Source: an uncultured Polaribacter sp. (GTDB lineage Bacteria; Bacteroidota; Bacteroidia; Flavobacteriales; Flavobacteriaceae). From it: a stretch of DNA of 64,000 bases. The notes under the pieces are model-generated. The model did not search any database. It saw nothing but the letters and a program-made list of their open reading frames with translations, and was not told the DNA's origin. The position numbers and the translations under genes were made by a program. The stretch spans positions 1 to 64,000 of the forward strand of contig NZ_CANMFI010000001.1 of NCBI RefSeq assembly GCF_947497125.1. The letters run 5' to 3'. Shown in pieces: positions 1 through 8,427 of the stretch (positions are counted from its first letter, which is position 1; each line of letters opens with the position of its first letter).

Positions 1-38
1 GCCGCCTTTCTTTATTACTGATCATTCAGTAACCTAAA

Positions 39-68
39 CCTCATATCTTAACGATATGAGGTTTTTTT
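39..68 (+). terminator. Intrinsic terminator of the gene upstream of the window
   Basis: A perfect 9-bp stem (CCTCATATC / GATATGAGG, 39-47 and 53-61) with a 5-base loop is followed by seven T. It most likely ends a transcript that begins left of the window. The first 38 bases are too short to identify that gene. Confidence 0.8.
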
Positions 69-133
69 ATGTGTTTAGTGTAATAATAAATGTTATTTTC
101 GTTCTAATTTTATAGACATTATTTAAATTTTTA

Positions 134-1162
134 ATGAAACTCATATTATTTTCTTTTTTCATTCTATTATTATCCATTAACCAAACAAATGGTCAAGTTG
201 GAGGTGAAAACATATATGAATTTTTAAACATTTCTACTTCGGCAAGACAAGTTGCTTTAGGAGGTGAAGTTTTAACACTTATAGACGATGTAAATCAACC
301 TATTTGGAATCCTGCAACCATTAATAATGATCTAAATGGTTTGATTTCTGTTAATTATACTAGCTATTTAGCTGGTATTAATATTGGATCATTGTCATTT
401 GCAAAAATGGTTTCCAGAAAATTTGGTATTCTACACGCTGGCATTAAGTACATTGATTATGGTTCTTTAATTGGTGCTGATATTCAAGGGAATGAAACAG
501 GTAGTTTTAATGCCTCAGATATTGCTTTGTCTTTAGGGTATTCTTACAACATACCTTGGACAAATTTTTATATTGGGAGCAATTTGAGAGTTATAAATTC
601 ATCAATTTCAAATTTTTCTTCTTTCGGAATTTCTACAGATTTAGCTGTATTGTATAGTAGTCCCTTTAAACCATTTTCTATTACTTTGGTAGCAAGAAAT
701 ATTGGTACACAAATTACTACTTTTGATGCTGTTCGTGAACAACTACCTTTTAAAATATCTTTAGGTGGTTCTTACCAATTAGAGCATGTGCCATTAAGAT
801 GGTATTTTACATTAGATAATTTACAAAAATGGAATCTTTCTGTACCAAATCCTTCTGAGCAGACGATAGATTTAAATGGTAATATAACAGAGAAAGAAGT
901 TTCTTTTGCAAGCAATGCCTTTAGACACGTTGTTGTTGGTGGAGAGTTGTTTCCGGAAAGTGCTTTTAATTTACGTTTTGGTTATAATTTTAAAAGAGCG
1001 GCTGAGTTAAAGTTGCAGAATGTTAGAACTTTTAGTGGTATTTCTTTTGGCTTCGGACTTAAAATGAATAGGATAAAATTTAATTATGCATATTCTAAAT
1101 TTCATTCTGCTGCTAATTCGAGTACTTTTAGTTTATTAATAGATTTAAATAAAAATGAATAA
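134..1162 (+). CDS. porQ: Type IX secretion system protein PorQ
   Basis: A 342-residue outer-membrane beta-barrel protein of the PorV/PorQ family. The first 20 residues form a signal peptide (lysine, hydrophobic core, then NGQ at the cleavage region). The mature part alternates short amphipathic strands rich in Gly, Asn and aromatic residues and ends in a barrel-like C terminus. In Bacteroidetes, PorQ belongs to the attachment complex of the type IX secretion system, which anchors A-LPS-linked cargo at the cell surface. The stop codon overlaps the next start by one base, giving a porQ-cmk pair, an order that is common in flavobacteria. That pairing, as well as the sequence, supports the call. 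I see no clear promoter in the 65 bases after the upstream terminator. Confidence 0.85.
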   Translation: MKLILFSFFILLLSINQTNGQVGGENIYEFLNISTSARQVALGGEVLTLIDDVNQPIWNPATINNDLNGLISVNYTSYLAGINIGSLSFAKMVSRKFGILHAGIKYIDYGSLIGADIQGNETGSFNASDIALSLGYSYNIPWTNFYIGSNLRVINSSISNFSSFGISTDLAVLYSSPFKPFSITLVARNIGTQITTFDAVREQLPFKISLGGSYQLEHVPLRWYFTLDNLQKWNLSVPNPSEQTIDLNGNITEKEVSFASNAFRHVVVGGELFPESAFNLRFGYNFKRAAELKLQNVRTFSGISFGFGLKMNRIKFNYAYSKFHSAANSSTFSLLIDLNKNE

Positions 1163-1851
1163 TGAGTAAAAAAATAATAATAGCTATAGATGGATTTTCT
1201 TCTACAGGCAAAAGTACGATTGCAAAATTATTAGCAAAAAAGTATAATTATATTTATGTTGATACCGGTGCAATGTACAGAGCTGTAACACTTTTTGCGA
1301 AGAATAATAATTTTGTAGGTATTGATTTTTTATCTAAAGATAAACTTATTACTCACTTAAGTGACATTTCACTTTCCTTTAAATTTAATTCTAAATTGGG
1401 GTTTGCAGAAATGTATTTAAACGATAAAAATGTAGAAAAGGAGATTAGAACTTTAGAAGTTTCTCAATTAGTTAGTAAAGTTTCTGCAATTTCTGAAGTT
1501 CGAAAAAAATTGGTTGCAGAACAGCAATTAATGGGTAAAAGTAGTGGTATTGTTATGGATGGTAGAGATATTGGTACTGTTGTTTTTCCTAACGCTGAGT
1601 TAAAATTATTTATGACTGCTTCTGCAGATAAACGTGCAACCAGACGTTATAAAGAATTAATTGATAGAGGAGATAAAGTAGATTTTAAAGATATTTTATT
1701 TAATGTAGAAGAAAGAGATCGAATAGACTCTACTAGAGAAGATTCTCCTTTATTAGAAGCAGATGATGCAATTGGTTTTGATAATTCTGACATGGGAATA
1801 CAAGAACAATTCGAAAGAATTTGTGCCTTGGTAGATAGAAGAATATCATAA
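1162..1851 (+). CDS. cmk: (d)CMP kinase
   Basis: This 229-residue cytoplasmic P-loop kinase transfers phosphate from ATP to CMP or dCMP for nucleotide synthesis. The Walker A loop GFSSTGKST is at residues 11-19. The family motif around GRDIGTVVFP lies near residue 135, and an Arg-rich lid (RATRRYKEL) follows. Length is normal for Cmk. The start codon shares its first base with the porQ stop, so translation is probably coupled. Downstream there is no obvious hairpin terminator, only the interspersed repeat that begins about 20 bases after the stop. Confidence 0.95.
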   Translation: MSKKIIIAIDGFSSTGKSTIAKLLAKKYNYIYVDTGAMYRAVTLFAKNNNFVGIDFLSKDKLITHLSDISLSFKFNSKLGFAEMYLNDKNVEKEIRTLEVSQLVSKVSAISEVRKKLVAEQQLMGKSSGIVMDGRDIGTVVFPNAELKLFMTASADKRATRRYKELIDRGDKVDFKDILFNVEERDRIDSTREDSPLLEADDAIGFDNSDMGIQEQFERICALVDRRIS

Positions 1852-1868
1852 GGTTATTCTTCTTTTTA

Positions 1869-2014
1869 GCCCAGATTGAAACGGCATCCTTTTTTTGATA
1901 CAAGAGAAGTATTCAGAAAATTAATGAAAATAAATCTTTTTTAAGGTATTATTTTTAAAATGATGAGTCTAAAAAAAAAGATATAGTGAAAAGCTTGAAA
2001 TAGCTTCAAATAAA
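1869..2014 (+). repeat. Flavobacterial interspersed repeat, copy A
   Basis: The head reads AGCCCAGATTGAAACGGCAT and the tail contains AAAAAGATATAGTGAAAAGC and then AATAGCTTCAAATA. The 16-base core GATTGAAACGGCATCC recurs inverted at 5064-5079. The tail recurs at the right end of copy C (44218-44300). I know this element from memory as common between genes in flavobacterial chromosomes; its function is not established. It fills most of the cmk-queE convergent gap. Confidence 0.75.
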
Positions 2015-2041
2015 ACAAAATACTGAAATAAGTTTGGTGTT

Positions 2042-2671
2042 TTATGGGATATTTAAGTACTTGTGTGTTTGTAAAGAAATTTTCCATTTCGGATTTTTCA
2101 TCACATAGTTTACAATTTCTTCGGTCATTTTTTCTTTTTTAGACCATTCTGGTTGTAAAAATAGTTTGCATTTTTTGCCTACTTTAGCGGCTTGTTCTTC
2201 AGCAAAATCAAAATCAGATTTATTATGAATAATCATTTTTAATTCATCTGCTTCTCTGTAAACTTCTTCTAAAGGTAATTTTGTTTTTTTAGGAGATAGG
2301 CAAAACCAATCCCATTTACCAGAAAAAGAATAGGCGCCAGAAGTTTCTATGTGTGTTTTTATATGGTTTTCTTGCAACAGATTTGTAATATAATCCATTG
2401 ACCACATTAGCGGTTCTCCGCCTGTTATAACTACAGTATTTGCGTATTTTTTTACATTATTAACAATGGTATTTGCCATGGTTGGCGGGTGTAAATCGGC
2501 ATTCCAACTTTCTTTAACATCGCACCAATGGCAGCCAACATCGCAACCACCAACTCTTATAAAATAAGCAGCGGTACCTGTATGTGCGCCTTCGCCCTGT
2601 ATGGTGTAAAATTCTTCCATTAGCGGAAGCATGATTCCTTTGTTTACTAAGTCTTTTGTTTTTGTATCCAT
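2042..2671 (-). CDS. queE: 7-carboxy-7-deazaguanine synthase, radical SAM
   Basis: This is a 209-residue radical SAM enzyme converting 6-carboxytetrahydropterin to 7-carboxy-7-deazaguanine in queuosine precursor synthesis. The iron-sulfur ligands form the pattern C-x3-C-x2-C in CDVGCHWCD, and the segment EEFYTIQGEGAHTG is typical of QueE. GGEPLMW follows as the SAM-binding glycine motif. The frame is open up to 2707, but a promoter -7 element (2705-2712) overlaps that longer start, so I place the start at the ATG at 2671. A start slightly further in (MLPLMEEF) is also possible. No other queuosine gene is adjacent. Confidence 0.9.
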   Translation of the reverse strand: MDTKTKDLVNKGIMLPLMEEFYTIQGEGAHTGTAAYFIRVGGCDVGCHWCDVKESWNADLHPPTMANTIVNNVKKYANTVVITGGEPLMWSMDYITNLLQENHIKTHIETSGAYSFSGKWDWFCLSPKKTKLPLEEVYREADELKMIIHNKSDFDFAEEQAAKVGKKCKLFLQPEWSKKEKMTEEIVNYVMKNPKWKISLQTHKYLNIP

Positions 2672-2704
2672 TGTATTTAAAATACGCCCTAAGGTATTAA
2701 AGTG

Positions 2705-2736
2705 CAAAGGTAGTTTTTTGATCTACAATTATACAA
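2705..2736 (-). promoter_or_regulatory. Promoter of queE
   Basis: On the minus strand, TTG (2736-2734) is followed by 21 bases and TACCTTTG (2712-2705). This fits the Bacteroidetes consensus of TTG, 17-23 bases and TAnnTTTG. It places the transcript start near 2700 and excludes the longer reading-frame start at 2707. Confidence 0.7.
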
Positions 2737-2830
2737 TGAAACCAATATATTTCTGCTTTTTTATGTTGTTGAATTTACATATTATGTAAAAATAATTAGG
2801 ACTAAAGTGCTATAAATCAAATCATTTTTG

Positions 2831-2960
2831 TAAGTTTGCACTCCTTTTTACGAGAACAGATTTATAAAAGGAATATTAGAAAATAAATTATAAAAACTAC
2901 TCTTTGCGTTTTTATCGTTAAAAATCTGAAAAACAATAAGATACAAATTATTATTCAGAA
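2831..2960 (+). promoter_or_regulatory. rpsA promoter -7 element and structured 5' leader
   Basis: TAAGTTTG (2831-2838) matches the -7 consensus; no good -33 TTG is visible. The leader of roughly 120 bases contains a perfect 8-bp hairpin (ATAAAAAC 2890-2897 with GTTTTTAT 2908-2915, 10-base loop). Ribosomal protein S1 represses its own translation in E. coli, so a regulatory leader is plausible here, but that role is inferred. Confidence 0.45.
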
Positions 2961-4784
2961 ATGTCTGAAGAAACAAAAAACACTGAAGAGCAGGTAGCTG
3001 CTACTGAAGTACAAGAAACAGCTACACCAGCTGTAGATCCAAAACAATTTTTAGCTGATTTTAACTGGCACAAATACGAACAAGGTATTGAAGCTGTTGA
3101 TGAAGAAAAACTAGTAGCTTTTGAAAAAGCTTTAGAAGGTACTGTAGGTTTTGTAAATGAGCGTGATGTTATTGAAGGAACTGTAATTAGAATTACAGAT
3201 AGAGATGCAATTATAGACATCAATTCTAAGTCTGAAGGAGTTATTTCTTTAAACGAATTTCGTTACAACCAAGCTTTAGCTGAAGGAGACAAAGTAGAAG
3301 TATTAGTTGATAAAAGAGAAGATTCTTCTGGTCAGTTAGTATTATCTCACAAAAAAGCAAGAGTTATTAAGGCATGGGAACGTGTTAATAATGCTCATGA
3401 AACTGGTGAAGTAGTAAACGGTTTTGTGAAGTGCAGAACAAGAGGTGGTATGATTGTAGATGTTTTTGGAATTGAAGCATTTTTACCAGGATCTCAAATT
3501 GATGTGAAGCCAATTAGAGATTACGATCAGTATGTAGAGAAAACAATGGAATTTAAAGTTGTTAAAATCAACCACGAATTTAAAAACGTTGTTGTATCTC
3601 ATAAAGCTCTTATTGAAGCAGATATTGAATTACAGAAAAAAGAAATTATTGGCCAGTTAGAAAAAGGACAAGTATTAGAAGGTGTTGTTAAAAACATTAC
3701 TTCTTACGGTGTCTTTGTAGATTTAGGTGGTGTTGATGGTTTAGTACATATTACAGATTTATCTTGGTCTAGAATTAACCACCCGAATGAGGTTGTTGAG
3801 TTAGATCAAAAATTAAACGTTGTAATTTTAGACTTTGATGATAACAAATCTAGAATTCAATTAGGTTTAAAACAATTATCTGCTCATCCATGGGAAGCTT
3901 TAAACACAGACTTAAAAGTTGGTGATAAAGTTAACGGAGAAGTAGTTGTTTTAGCAGATTATGGTGCATTTGTAGAAGTAGAACAAGGAGTAGAAGGGTT
4001 AATTCACGTTTCTGAAATGTCTTGGTCTACACATTTACGTTCTGCACAAGATTTCGTAAAAGTAGGTGATAAAGTTGAGGCGCAAGTGTTAACGTTAGAT
4101 AGAGAAGACCGTAAAATGTCTTTAGGTATCAAACAATTACACCCAGATCCTTGGACAGATATTACTACTAAATACCCTGTAGGTTCTACACATACTGGTA
4201 CTGTAAGAAATTACACTAACTTTGGTGTGTTTGTAGAATTAGAAGAAGGTATTGATGGTTTGGTTTATATCTCTGATCTTTCTTGGACTAAGAAAATTAA
4301 GCATCCTTCAGATTTTGTTACTGTTGGTGATAAATTAGAAGTACAAGTTTTAGAGTTAGATGTAGAAAACAGAAAACTAAACTTAGGACACAAACAAACA
4401 CAGGAAAACCCTTGGGACGAGCATGAAGCTACTTATGCAATAGGTTCTAAACATGAAGGTACTGTTAAAGAAAAGAATGATAAAGGAGCAGTTGTAACTT
4501 TTGCTGATGGAGTAGAAGGTTTTGCACCAACAAGATTCTTAGAAAAAGAAGATGGTTCTAAATTAGAAAAAGGAGACAAAATCGAATTTGTAGTTTTAGA
4601 ATTCTCTAAAGAATACAGAAGAGTTGTTGTTTCTCATACTTCTTTATTTAAAGAACAAGAAAAGAGAAATGTAAAAGTTGCTGTTAAAAAAGCGGCTGAA
4701 GCAGAAAAAACTACACTTGGAGACATTGGTGGTTTAGCAGCTCTTAAAGAGAAAATGGAAGCTGGAGCTAAAAAGAAAAAGTAA
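2961..4784 (+). CDS. rpsA: 30S ribosomal protein S1
   Basis: This 607-residue RNA-binding protein of the small ribosomal subunit helps place mRNAs during initiation. Six S1 (OB-fold) repeats can be read in order, at about residues 65-130, 144-210, 231-300, 317-385, 402-472 and 489-550. Repeats 3 to 5 carry the strong GxVxxxxxFGVFV-type core. An acidic N-terminal extension of about 60 residues and a lysine-rich tail make it longer than the 557-residue E. coli protein, which is usual for Bacteroidetes. It is monocistronic, with its own leader and a strong terminator. S1 matters less for Shine-Dalgarno pairing here because these genomes seldom use such sites. Confidence 0.95.
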   Translation: MSEETKNTEEQVAATEVQETATPAVDPKQFLADFNWHKYEQGIEAVDEEKLVAFEKALEGTVGFVNERDVIEGTVIRITDRDAIIDINSKSEGVISLNEFRYNQALAEGDKVEVLVDKREDSSGQLVLSHKKARVIKAWERVNNAHETGEVVNGFVKCRTRGGMIVDVFGIEAFLPGSQIDVKPIRDYDQYVEKTMEFKVVKINHEFKNVVVSHKALIEADIELQKKEIIGQLEKGQVLEGVVKNITSYGVFVDLGGVDGLVHITDLSWSRINHPNEVVELDQKLNVVILDFDDNKSRIQLGLKQLSAHPWEALNTDLKVGDKVNGEVVVLADYGAFVEVEQGVEGLIHVSEMSWSTHLRSAQDFVKVGDKVEAQVLTLDREDRKMSLGIKQLHPDPWTDITTKYPVGSTHTGTVRNYTNFGVFVELEEGIDGLVYISDLSWTKKIKHPSDFVTVGDKLEVQVLELDVENRKLNLGHKQTQENPWDEHEATYAIGSKHEGTVKEKNDKGAVVTFADGVEGFAPTRFLEKEDGSKLEKGDKIEFVVLEFSKEYRRVVVSHTSLFKEQEKRNVKVAVKKAAEAEKTTLGDIGGLAALKEKMEAGAKKKK

Positions 4785-4852
4785 TCTTTTGTACTGAACT
4801 CGATTCAGTATTTGATTATAATTTCTGCTTAGGCAAAAATCCATAATATTTA

Positions 4853-4884
4853 AAACCCGATACAATTTTGTATCGGGTTTTTTT
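4853..4884 (+). terminator. Terminator of rpsA
   Basis: A perfect 12-bp stem (AAACCCGATACA / TGTATCGGGTTT) with a 4-base loop is followed by a run of T, about 70 bases after the rpsA stop. Confidence 0.9.
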
Positions 4885-4952
4885 ATGCACTAAATTTATT
4901 TCAGTCTCTCATTTTTAATCAAACAGTAAATTACCATTTACAATAATAATAA

Positions 4953-5080
4953 GGGCGTTTCCCCGCAAAAAAAAGCGGGGTCAGGCTTTTTACTATATCT
5001 TTTTAAGTTTTCTCTATGTAATTTTTGCTAAAAATAAAAATCATTTCAAATGAAACTTAAAAAGGATGCCGTTTCAATCC
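4953..5080 (-). repeat. Flavobacterial interspersed repeat, copy B (inverted)
   Basis: Read on the minus strand it starts with the same GATTGAAACGGCATCC core as copy A, and the shared AAAAAGATATAGT follows about 95 bases later. The other end differs: it carries a GC-rich hairpin (CCCCGC 4961-4966 with GCGGGG 4975-4980, loop of eight A). The two ends frame an unconserved AT-rich middle. Confidence 0.75.
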
Positions 5081-5165
5081 TTAACGCAAAACGGCTAACA
5101 CTATAAAACTTAATCTAAACTATTTACTACTTGCTAAATTACTTTAGAGACTCATATAATAAATT

Positions 5166-5173
5166 TATATTTG
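5166..5173 (+). promoter_or_regulatory. glmM promoter -7 element
   Basis: TATATTTG lies 29 bases before the ATG at 5203 and inside the longer reading frame, which supports the later start. No -33 TTG at normal spacing is seen. Confidence 0.55.
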
Positions 5174-5202
5174 TTACTACAAAAAAAAAGAGATTAGAAA
5201 AG

Positions 5203-6594
5203 ATGACATTAATAAAATCAATATCAGGAATTAGAGGAACTATCGGAGGTAAAACCGCCGATAATTTAACACCAATCGATGCAGTAAAATTTGCAGCTGC
5301 CTATGGAGCATTTATAAAAGAAAGAAATAAAGATAAGCAAGATATAAGAGTAGTAATTGGTAGAGATGCTCGTATTTCTGGTAAAATGATTTCTAGTTTG
5401 GTGGCAAATACTTTAGTTGGTTTAGGAATAGATGTGGTTGACTTAGGTTTATCTACAACACCAACAGTAGAAGTGGCGGTGCCTTTAGAAAAAGCAGATG
5501 GAGGAATTATTTTAACCGCATCTCACAATCCGAAACAATGGAATGCTTTAAAATTATTAAATGAAAAAGGTGAGTTTTTAAACGGAGCAGAAGGAGAAAA
5601 AATACTAGCCTTGGCAGAAAGTGAAGATTTCGAATTCGCAGCAGTAGATGATTTGGGAACGTATTCAAAAGACAATACCTATCTAGAAAAACACATACAA
5701 GAAGTTTTAAACTTAGAATTGGTAGATGTAGAGGCCATTAAAAAAGCAAATTTTAAAGTTGTGGTAGATGGCGTAAATTCTACTGGCGGAATTTTTATTC
5801 CTGCTTTGTTAAAAGAATTAAACGTAGCATGTGTAGAATTGTATTGTACACCAAATGGTGAGTTTCCTCACAATCCAGAGCCTTTAAAAGAACATTTAAC
5901 CGATATTTCTGAACTGGTTGTTAAAGAAAAAGCAGATTTCGGAATTGTAGTTGACCCAGATGTAGATCGTTTGGCTTTAATTTCTGAAGATGGTTCTATG
6001 TTTGGCGAAGAATATACATTAGTAGCTTGTGCAGATTATGTTTTAGGAAAGTTAGGCGGTGGAAATACAGTTTCTAACTTATCTTCTTCAAGAGCATTAA
6101 GAGATGTAACCGAAAAACATGGTGGCACTTATACTGCATCTGCAGTTGGTGAAGTAAATGTGGTCATCAAAATGAAAGAAACAAATACGGTAATTGGTGG
6201 CGAAGGTAATGGCGGAATTATATATCCTGCATCTCATTATGGTAGAGATTCTTTAGTAGGTGTTGCGTTGTTTTTATCGCATTTAGCTACTAAAAAAATG
6301 TCTTGTAAGGCGTTAAGAGATTCTTATCCTAGCTATTTTATGAGTAAAAATAAAATACAGTTAACACCACAAATAGATGTTGACAAGATTTTAGAGACAA
6401 TGGCTACAACTTACTCAAACGAAGATGTAAATACTATTGATGGTGTAAAAATAGATTTTGCAGATGAGTGGATTCATTTGCGAAAATCAAATACAGAGCC
6501 AATTATTAGAATTTATACAGAGGCTAAATCTCAACAAGCTGCAGATGATTTAGCAATTCGATTTATAGATGAAATTAAAGCGTTAATTGCTTAA
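5203..6594 (+). CDS. glmM: Phosphoglucosamine mutase
   Basis: This 463-residue phosphohexomutase is likely to interconvert glucosamine-6-phosphate and glucosamine-1-phosphate for UDP-GlcNAc and cell-wall synthesis. The phosphoserine loop TASHNP places the catalytic Ser at residue 107. The metal-binding DPDVDR, the sugar-specificity loop GGEGNGG and the phosphate-binding RKSNTEP follow in the expected order. The GEGNGG loop and the N terminus (ISGIRGTIGG) favour GlmM over phosphomannomutase, although family members can overlap in specificity. The start is set by the -7 element at 5166. It converges with the acyltransferase gene across a shared hairpin. Confidence 0.88.
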   Translation: MTLIKSISGIRGTIGGKTADNLTPIDAVKFAAAYGAFIKERNKDKQDIRVVIGRDARISGKMISSLVANTLVGLGIDVVDLGLSTTPTVEVAVPLEKADGGIILTASHNPKQWNALKLLNEKGEFLNGAEGEKILALAESEDFEFAAVDDLGTYSKDNTYLEKHIQEVLNLELVDVEAIKKANFKVVVDGVNSTGGIFIPALLKELNVACVELYCTPNGEFPHNPEPLKEHLTDISELVVKEKADFGIVVDPDVDRLALISEDGSMFGEEYTLVACADYVLGKLGGGNTVSNLSSSRALRDVTEKHGGTYTASAVGEVNVVIKMKETNTVIGGEGNGGIIYPASHYGRDSLVGVALFLSHLATKKMSCKALRDSYPSYFMSKNKIQLTPQIDVDKILETMATTYSNEDVNTIDGVKIDFADEWIHLRKSNTEPIIRIYTEAKSQQAADDLAIRFIDEIKALIA

Positions 6595-6608
6595 AAATAA
6601 TAAAATAT

Positions 6609-6640
6609 CCAAAGAGTTTTAGTTTATTGAAACTCTTTGG
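6609..6640. terminator. Shared convergent terminator hairpin
   Basis: A perfect 11-bp stem (CCAAAGAGTTT / AAACTCTTTGG) with a 10-base loop sits between glmM and the convergent acyltransferase. Its right arm codes for the last residues of the acyltransferase, so the hairpin overlaps a coding end. U-tracts are weak, so it may act mainly as a 3' stabilising structure. Confidence 0.55.
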
Positions 6641-7514
6641 GTACTTTATCTCTGTGTTTAAAACGCTTATGAGACCATAAGTATAATTCGGGTTGCTTTT
6701 TAATGTTTTCTTCCGTTAATAAAGTAAATTTATCTGTAATCTTATAATCTTCAAAGTCTTTTGGAGAATCGGTTAATAATTGAAATTCAACTTCATAATA
6801 ACCTCTTTTTACTTTTTTAGCAACATAGTTAATTACAACAAAATCAAACTTTTTAGATAGCATTTCTGCACCAGTATGTACAGGTACTTTTATTTCAAAG
6901 AAATCTCTCCAATAATAGGTTTTATGTACTTGTGGAGATTGGTCACTTAACAAAATGTAGGCTCCTTGTTTTTTTTCTGAAACATTTTTTTGAATGGCTC
7001 TTACAGTATCTGAGGTTTTGTAGCCATTAATGCCAAATTTTTCTCTAGATTTTCTTACCCATTTTTCAAAATATTTATTTTGTAGTTTAGTGTAAGCACC
7101 ATAAAGATCCATCTCTAACACCAAAGACATTCCTATAGACCATTCCCAATTTGCTTGATGCGCACCAACCAAGGCAATACTTCGTCCTTCATTTGCATAT
7201 TTATTTACTAAATCTGCATTTTTGTATTTATATCTTTTCGAAATTTCTTTTTTAGAAATGGTAAACGCTTTTACACTTTCCATAATTAAATCTAAAAAGT
7301 GTTTAAAAAATTTCTTTGAAATTTCTTTAAGTTCTTTGTCCGTTTTTGTTGGAAAAGCAAGTTTTAAATTATCGAAGACTACTTTTTTTCTATATCCAAC
7401 GACATAATACATTATTAGATATAAAAAATCTGATTTAATGTAAAGAATTCTCATAGGTAACCTAGAAAGTAACCAAATAATAGGGTAGGCTATGATATAG
7501 ATAATTATGTTCAT
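6624..7514 (-). CDS. Lysophospholipid / lipid A-type acyltransferase
   Basis: A 296-residue inner-membrane protein of the LpxL/HtrB family, which transfers an acyl chain to lipid A or a related lipid. The N terminus is a membrane anchor (MNIIIYIIAYPIIWLL). The catalytic H-x4-E box is visible in GAHQANWEW, followed by a conserved region around LLSDQSP. Related Bacteroidetes enzymes act on lipid A or on serine/glycine aminolipids, so the substrate is not certain. I use the ATG at 7514 because a frame start at 7619 would run across the divergent rhomboid gene. GATATTTG just upstream differs from the -7 consensus by one base. Confidence 0.82.
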   Translation of the reverse strand: MNIIIYIIAYPIIWLLSRLPMRILYIKSDFLYLIMYYVVGYRKKVVFDNLKLAFPTKTDKELKEISKKFFKHFLDLIMESVKAFTISKKEISKRYKYKNADLVNKYANEGRSIALVGAHQANWEWSIGMSLVLEMDLYGAYTKLQNKYFEKWVRKSREKFGINGYKTSDTVRAIQKNVSEKKQGAYILLSDQSPQVHKTYYWRDFFEIKVPVHTGAEMLSKKFDFVVINYVAKKVKRGYYEVEFQLLTDSPKDFEDYKITDKFTLLTEENIKKQPELYLWSHKRFKHRDKVPKEFQ

Positions 7515-7586
7515 GAATAGTTTTTTAGGTCTACAAATATCGTATATAATTTTATAAACCAATAGTAATAGTTTGCTGTTTTTTAG

Positions 7587-7594
7587 TATGTTTG
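7587..7594 (+). promoter_or_regulatory. Rhomboid gene -7 element, very close to the start codon
   Basis: TATGTTTG ends only 7 bases before the ATG at 7602. If used, the mRNA would have almost no 5' leader. No TTG at normal -33 spacing is present. Confidence 0.4.
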
Positions 7595-7601
7595 TTATAT
7601 A

Positions 7602-8255
7602 ATGAATACTATGAACCAAGCAGTTTTATTACTTATAATAGCAAATGTTTTAGTTTCTATGAAAGGTTTTAATGATTACTTTTTTTTAGATACATATAAA
7701 TTTCAGGTAGGTAAAATAATATCTGGAGAAAAAATACGCACACTTACATCTGGTTTTTTACATGTAGATTGGATGCATTTAGGCTTTAATATGTATGCAT
7801 TGTATCTTTTTGGGGGTATTGTTGCTAGTTTTTTAGGGATGGTTAATTTTGTTATTATTTATTTTGTTAGCCTGCTAGCAGGCAGTTTGTACTCTTTGTA
7901 TTTTCATAAAAACGAACCTTATTACAGTGCTGTAGGTGCTTCTGGTGCTGTATCGGGTATTATTTATGCATCGATACTCTTATACCCAGCAATGGAGTTA
8001 TATTTATTTTTTATACCCATTCCGATACCAGGTTATATTTTTGGAGTCGGTTATTTACTGTATTCTATTTACGGCATGAAAAAACAATTAGGTAACATTG
8101 GGCACTCTGCACATTTAGGAGGAGCGATGGGTGGTTTTGCAATTACATTATTAATAAGTCCGTCTTTATTTACAACAAATAGAATATTGGTAATATCTTT
8201 AGGAGTTGTTATTATGATGCTCTTACTTTTTGGCAATCAATTAAAAAAGCTATAA
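7602..8255 (+). CDS. Rhomboid family intramembrane serine protease
   Basis: This 217-residue polytopic membrane protein should cleave single-pass proteins within the membrane. The nucleophile motif is GASGAVSG and the paired catalytic His lies in GHSAHLGG. The family element HLGFNMYALYLFGG sits in an earlier helix. About six hydrophobic segments can be counted, the minimal bacterial rhomboid fold. The gene diverges from the acyltransferase; a second in-frame ATG three codons downstream (7611) could also be the start. A strong hairpin follows. The substrate cannot be inferred. Confidence 0.9.
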   Translation: MNTMNQAVLLLIIANVLVSMKGFNDYFFLDTYKFQVGKIISGEKIRTLTSGFLHVDWMHLGFNMYALYLFGGIVASFLGMVNFVIIYFVSLLAGSLYSLYFHKNEPYYSAVGASGAVSGIIYASILLYPAMELYLFFIPIPIPGYIFGVGYLLYSIYGMKKQLGNIGHSAHLGGAMGGFAITLLISPSLFTTNRILVISLGVVIMMLLLFGNQLKKL

Positions 8256-8260
8256 AATAA

Positions 8261-8290
8261 AAAAGCCTTATTATTTCTAATAAGGCTTTT
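8261..8290. terminator. Bidirectional terminator, rhomboid / tRNA-Gly
   Basis: A perfect 13-bp stem (8261-8273 with 8278-8290) with a TTTC loop and A/T tracts on both sides. It lies between the rhomboid stop and the 3' end of tRNA-Gly on the opposite strand, so it can serve both. Confidence 0.88.
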
Positions 8291-8291
8291 G

Positions 8292-8364
8292 AGCGAAAGA
8301 CCAGGTTCGAACTGGCGACATTCAGCTTGGAAGGCTGACGCTCTACCAACTGAGCTACTTTCGC
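8292..8364 (-). tRNA. tRNA-Gly (anticodon TCC)
   Basis: A 73-base cloverleaf on the minus strand. The acceptor stem GCGAAAG pairs with CTTTCGC, the D arm is AGCTCAGTTGGTAGAGC, the anticodon loop CTTCCAA carries TCC, and the T arm contains GTTCGAACC. The 3' CCA is not encoded. It reads GGA (and possibly other GGN) glycine codons. Confidence 0.95.
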
Positions 8365-8378
8365 GTGGTAAAGAGCTG

Positions 8379-8408
8379 CAAATATAATATGTTTTTTGAG
8401 TTTGACAA
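8379..8408 (-). promoter_or_regulatory. Promoter of tRNA-Gly
   Basis: On the minus strand, TTG (8408-8406), exactly 19 bases, then TATATTTG (8386-8379), followed by the tRNA 5' end 14 bases later. It is a full match to the Bacteroidetes housekeeping promoter and has the same spacing as the tRNA-Met and HU promoters here. Confidence 0.85.
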
Positions 8409-8427
8409 TTATTTTTTAATCAAAAAA

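Larger units (their letters stand above)
4785..5202. other. 418-base intergenic region between rpsA and glmM
   Basis: It holds the rpsA terminator (4853-4884), repeat copy B (4953-5080) and the glmM -7 element (5166-5173). I see no coding signal; the open frame from 5131 is only the upstream extension of glmM. Confidence 0.8.

Noticed and set aside
5131..5202. N-terminal extension of GlmM
   Set aside because: It contains the -7 element TATATTTG and the family's normal N terminus starts at 5203.
7515..7619. N-terminal extension of the acyltransferase
   Set aside because: It would cross the rhomboid start, and the membrane anchor typical of the family begins at 7514.
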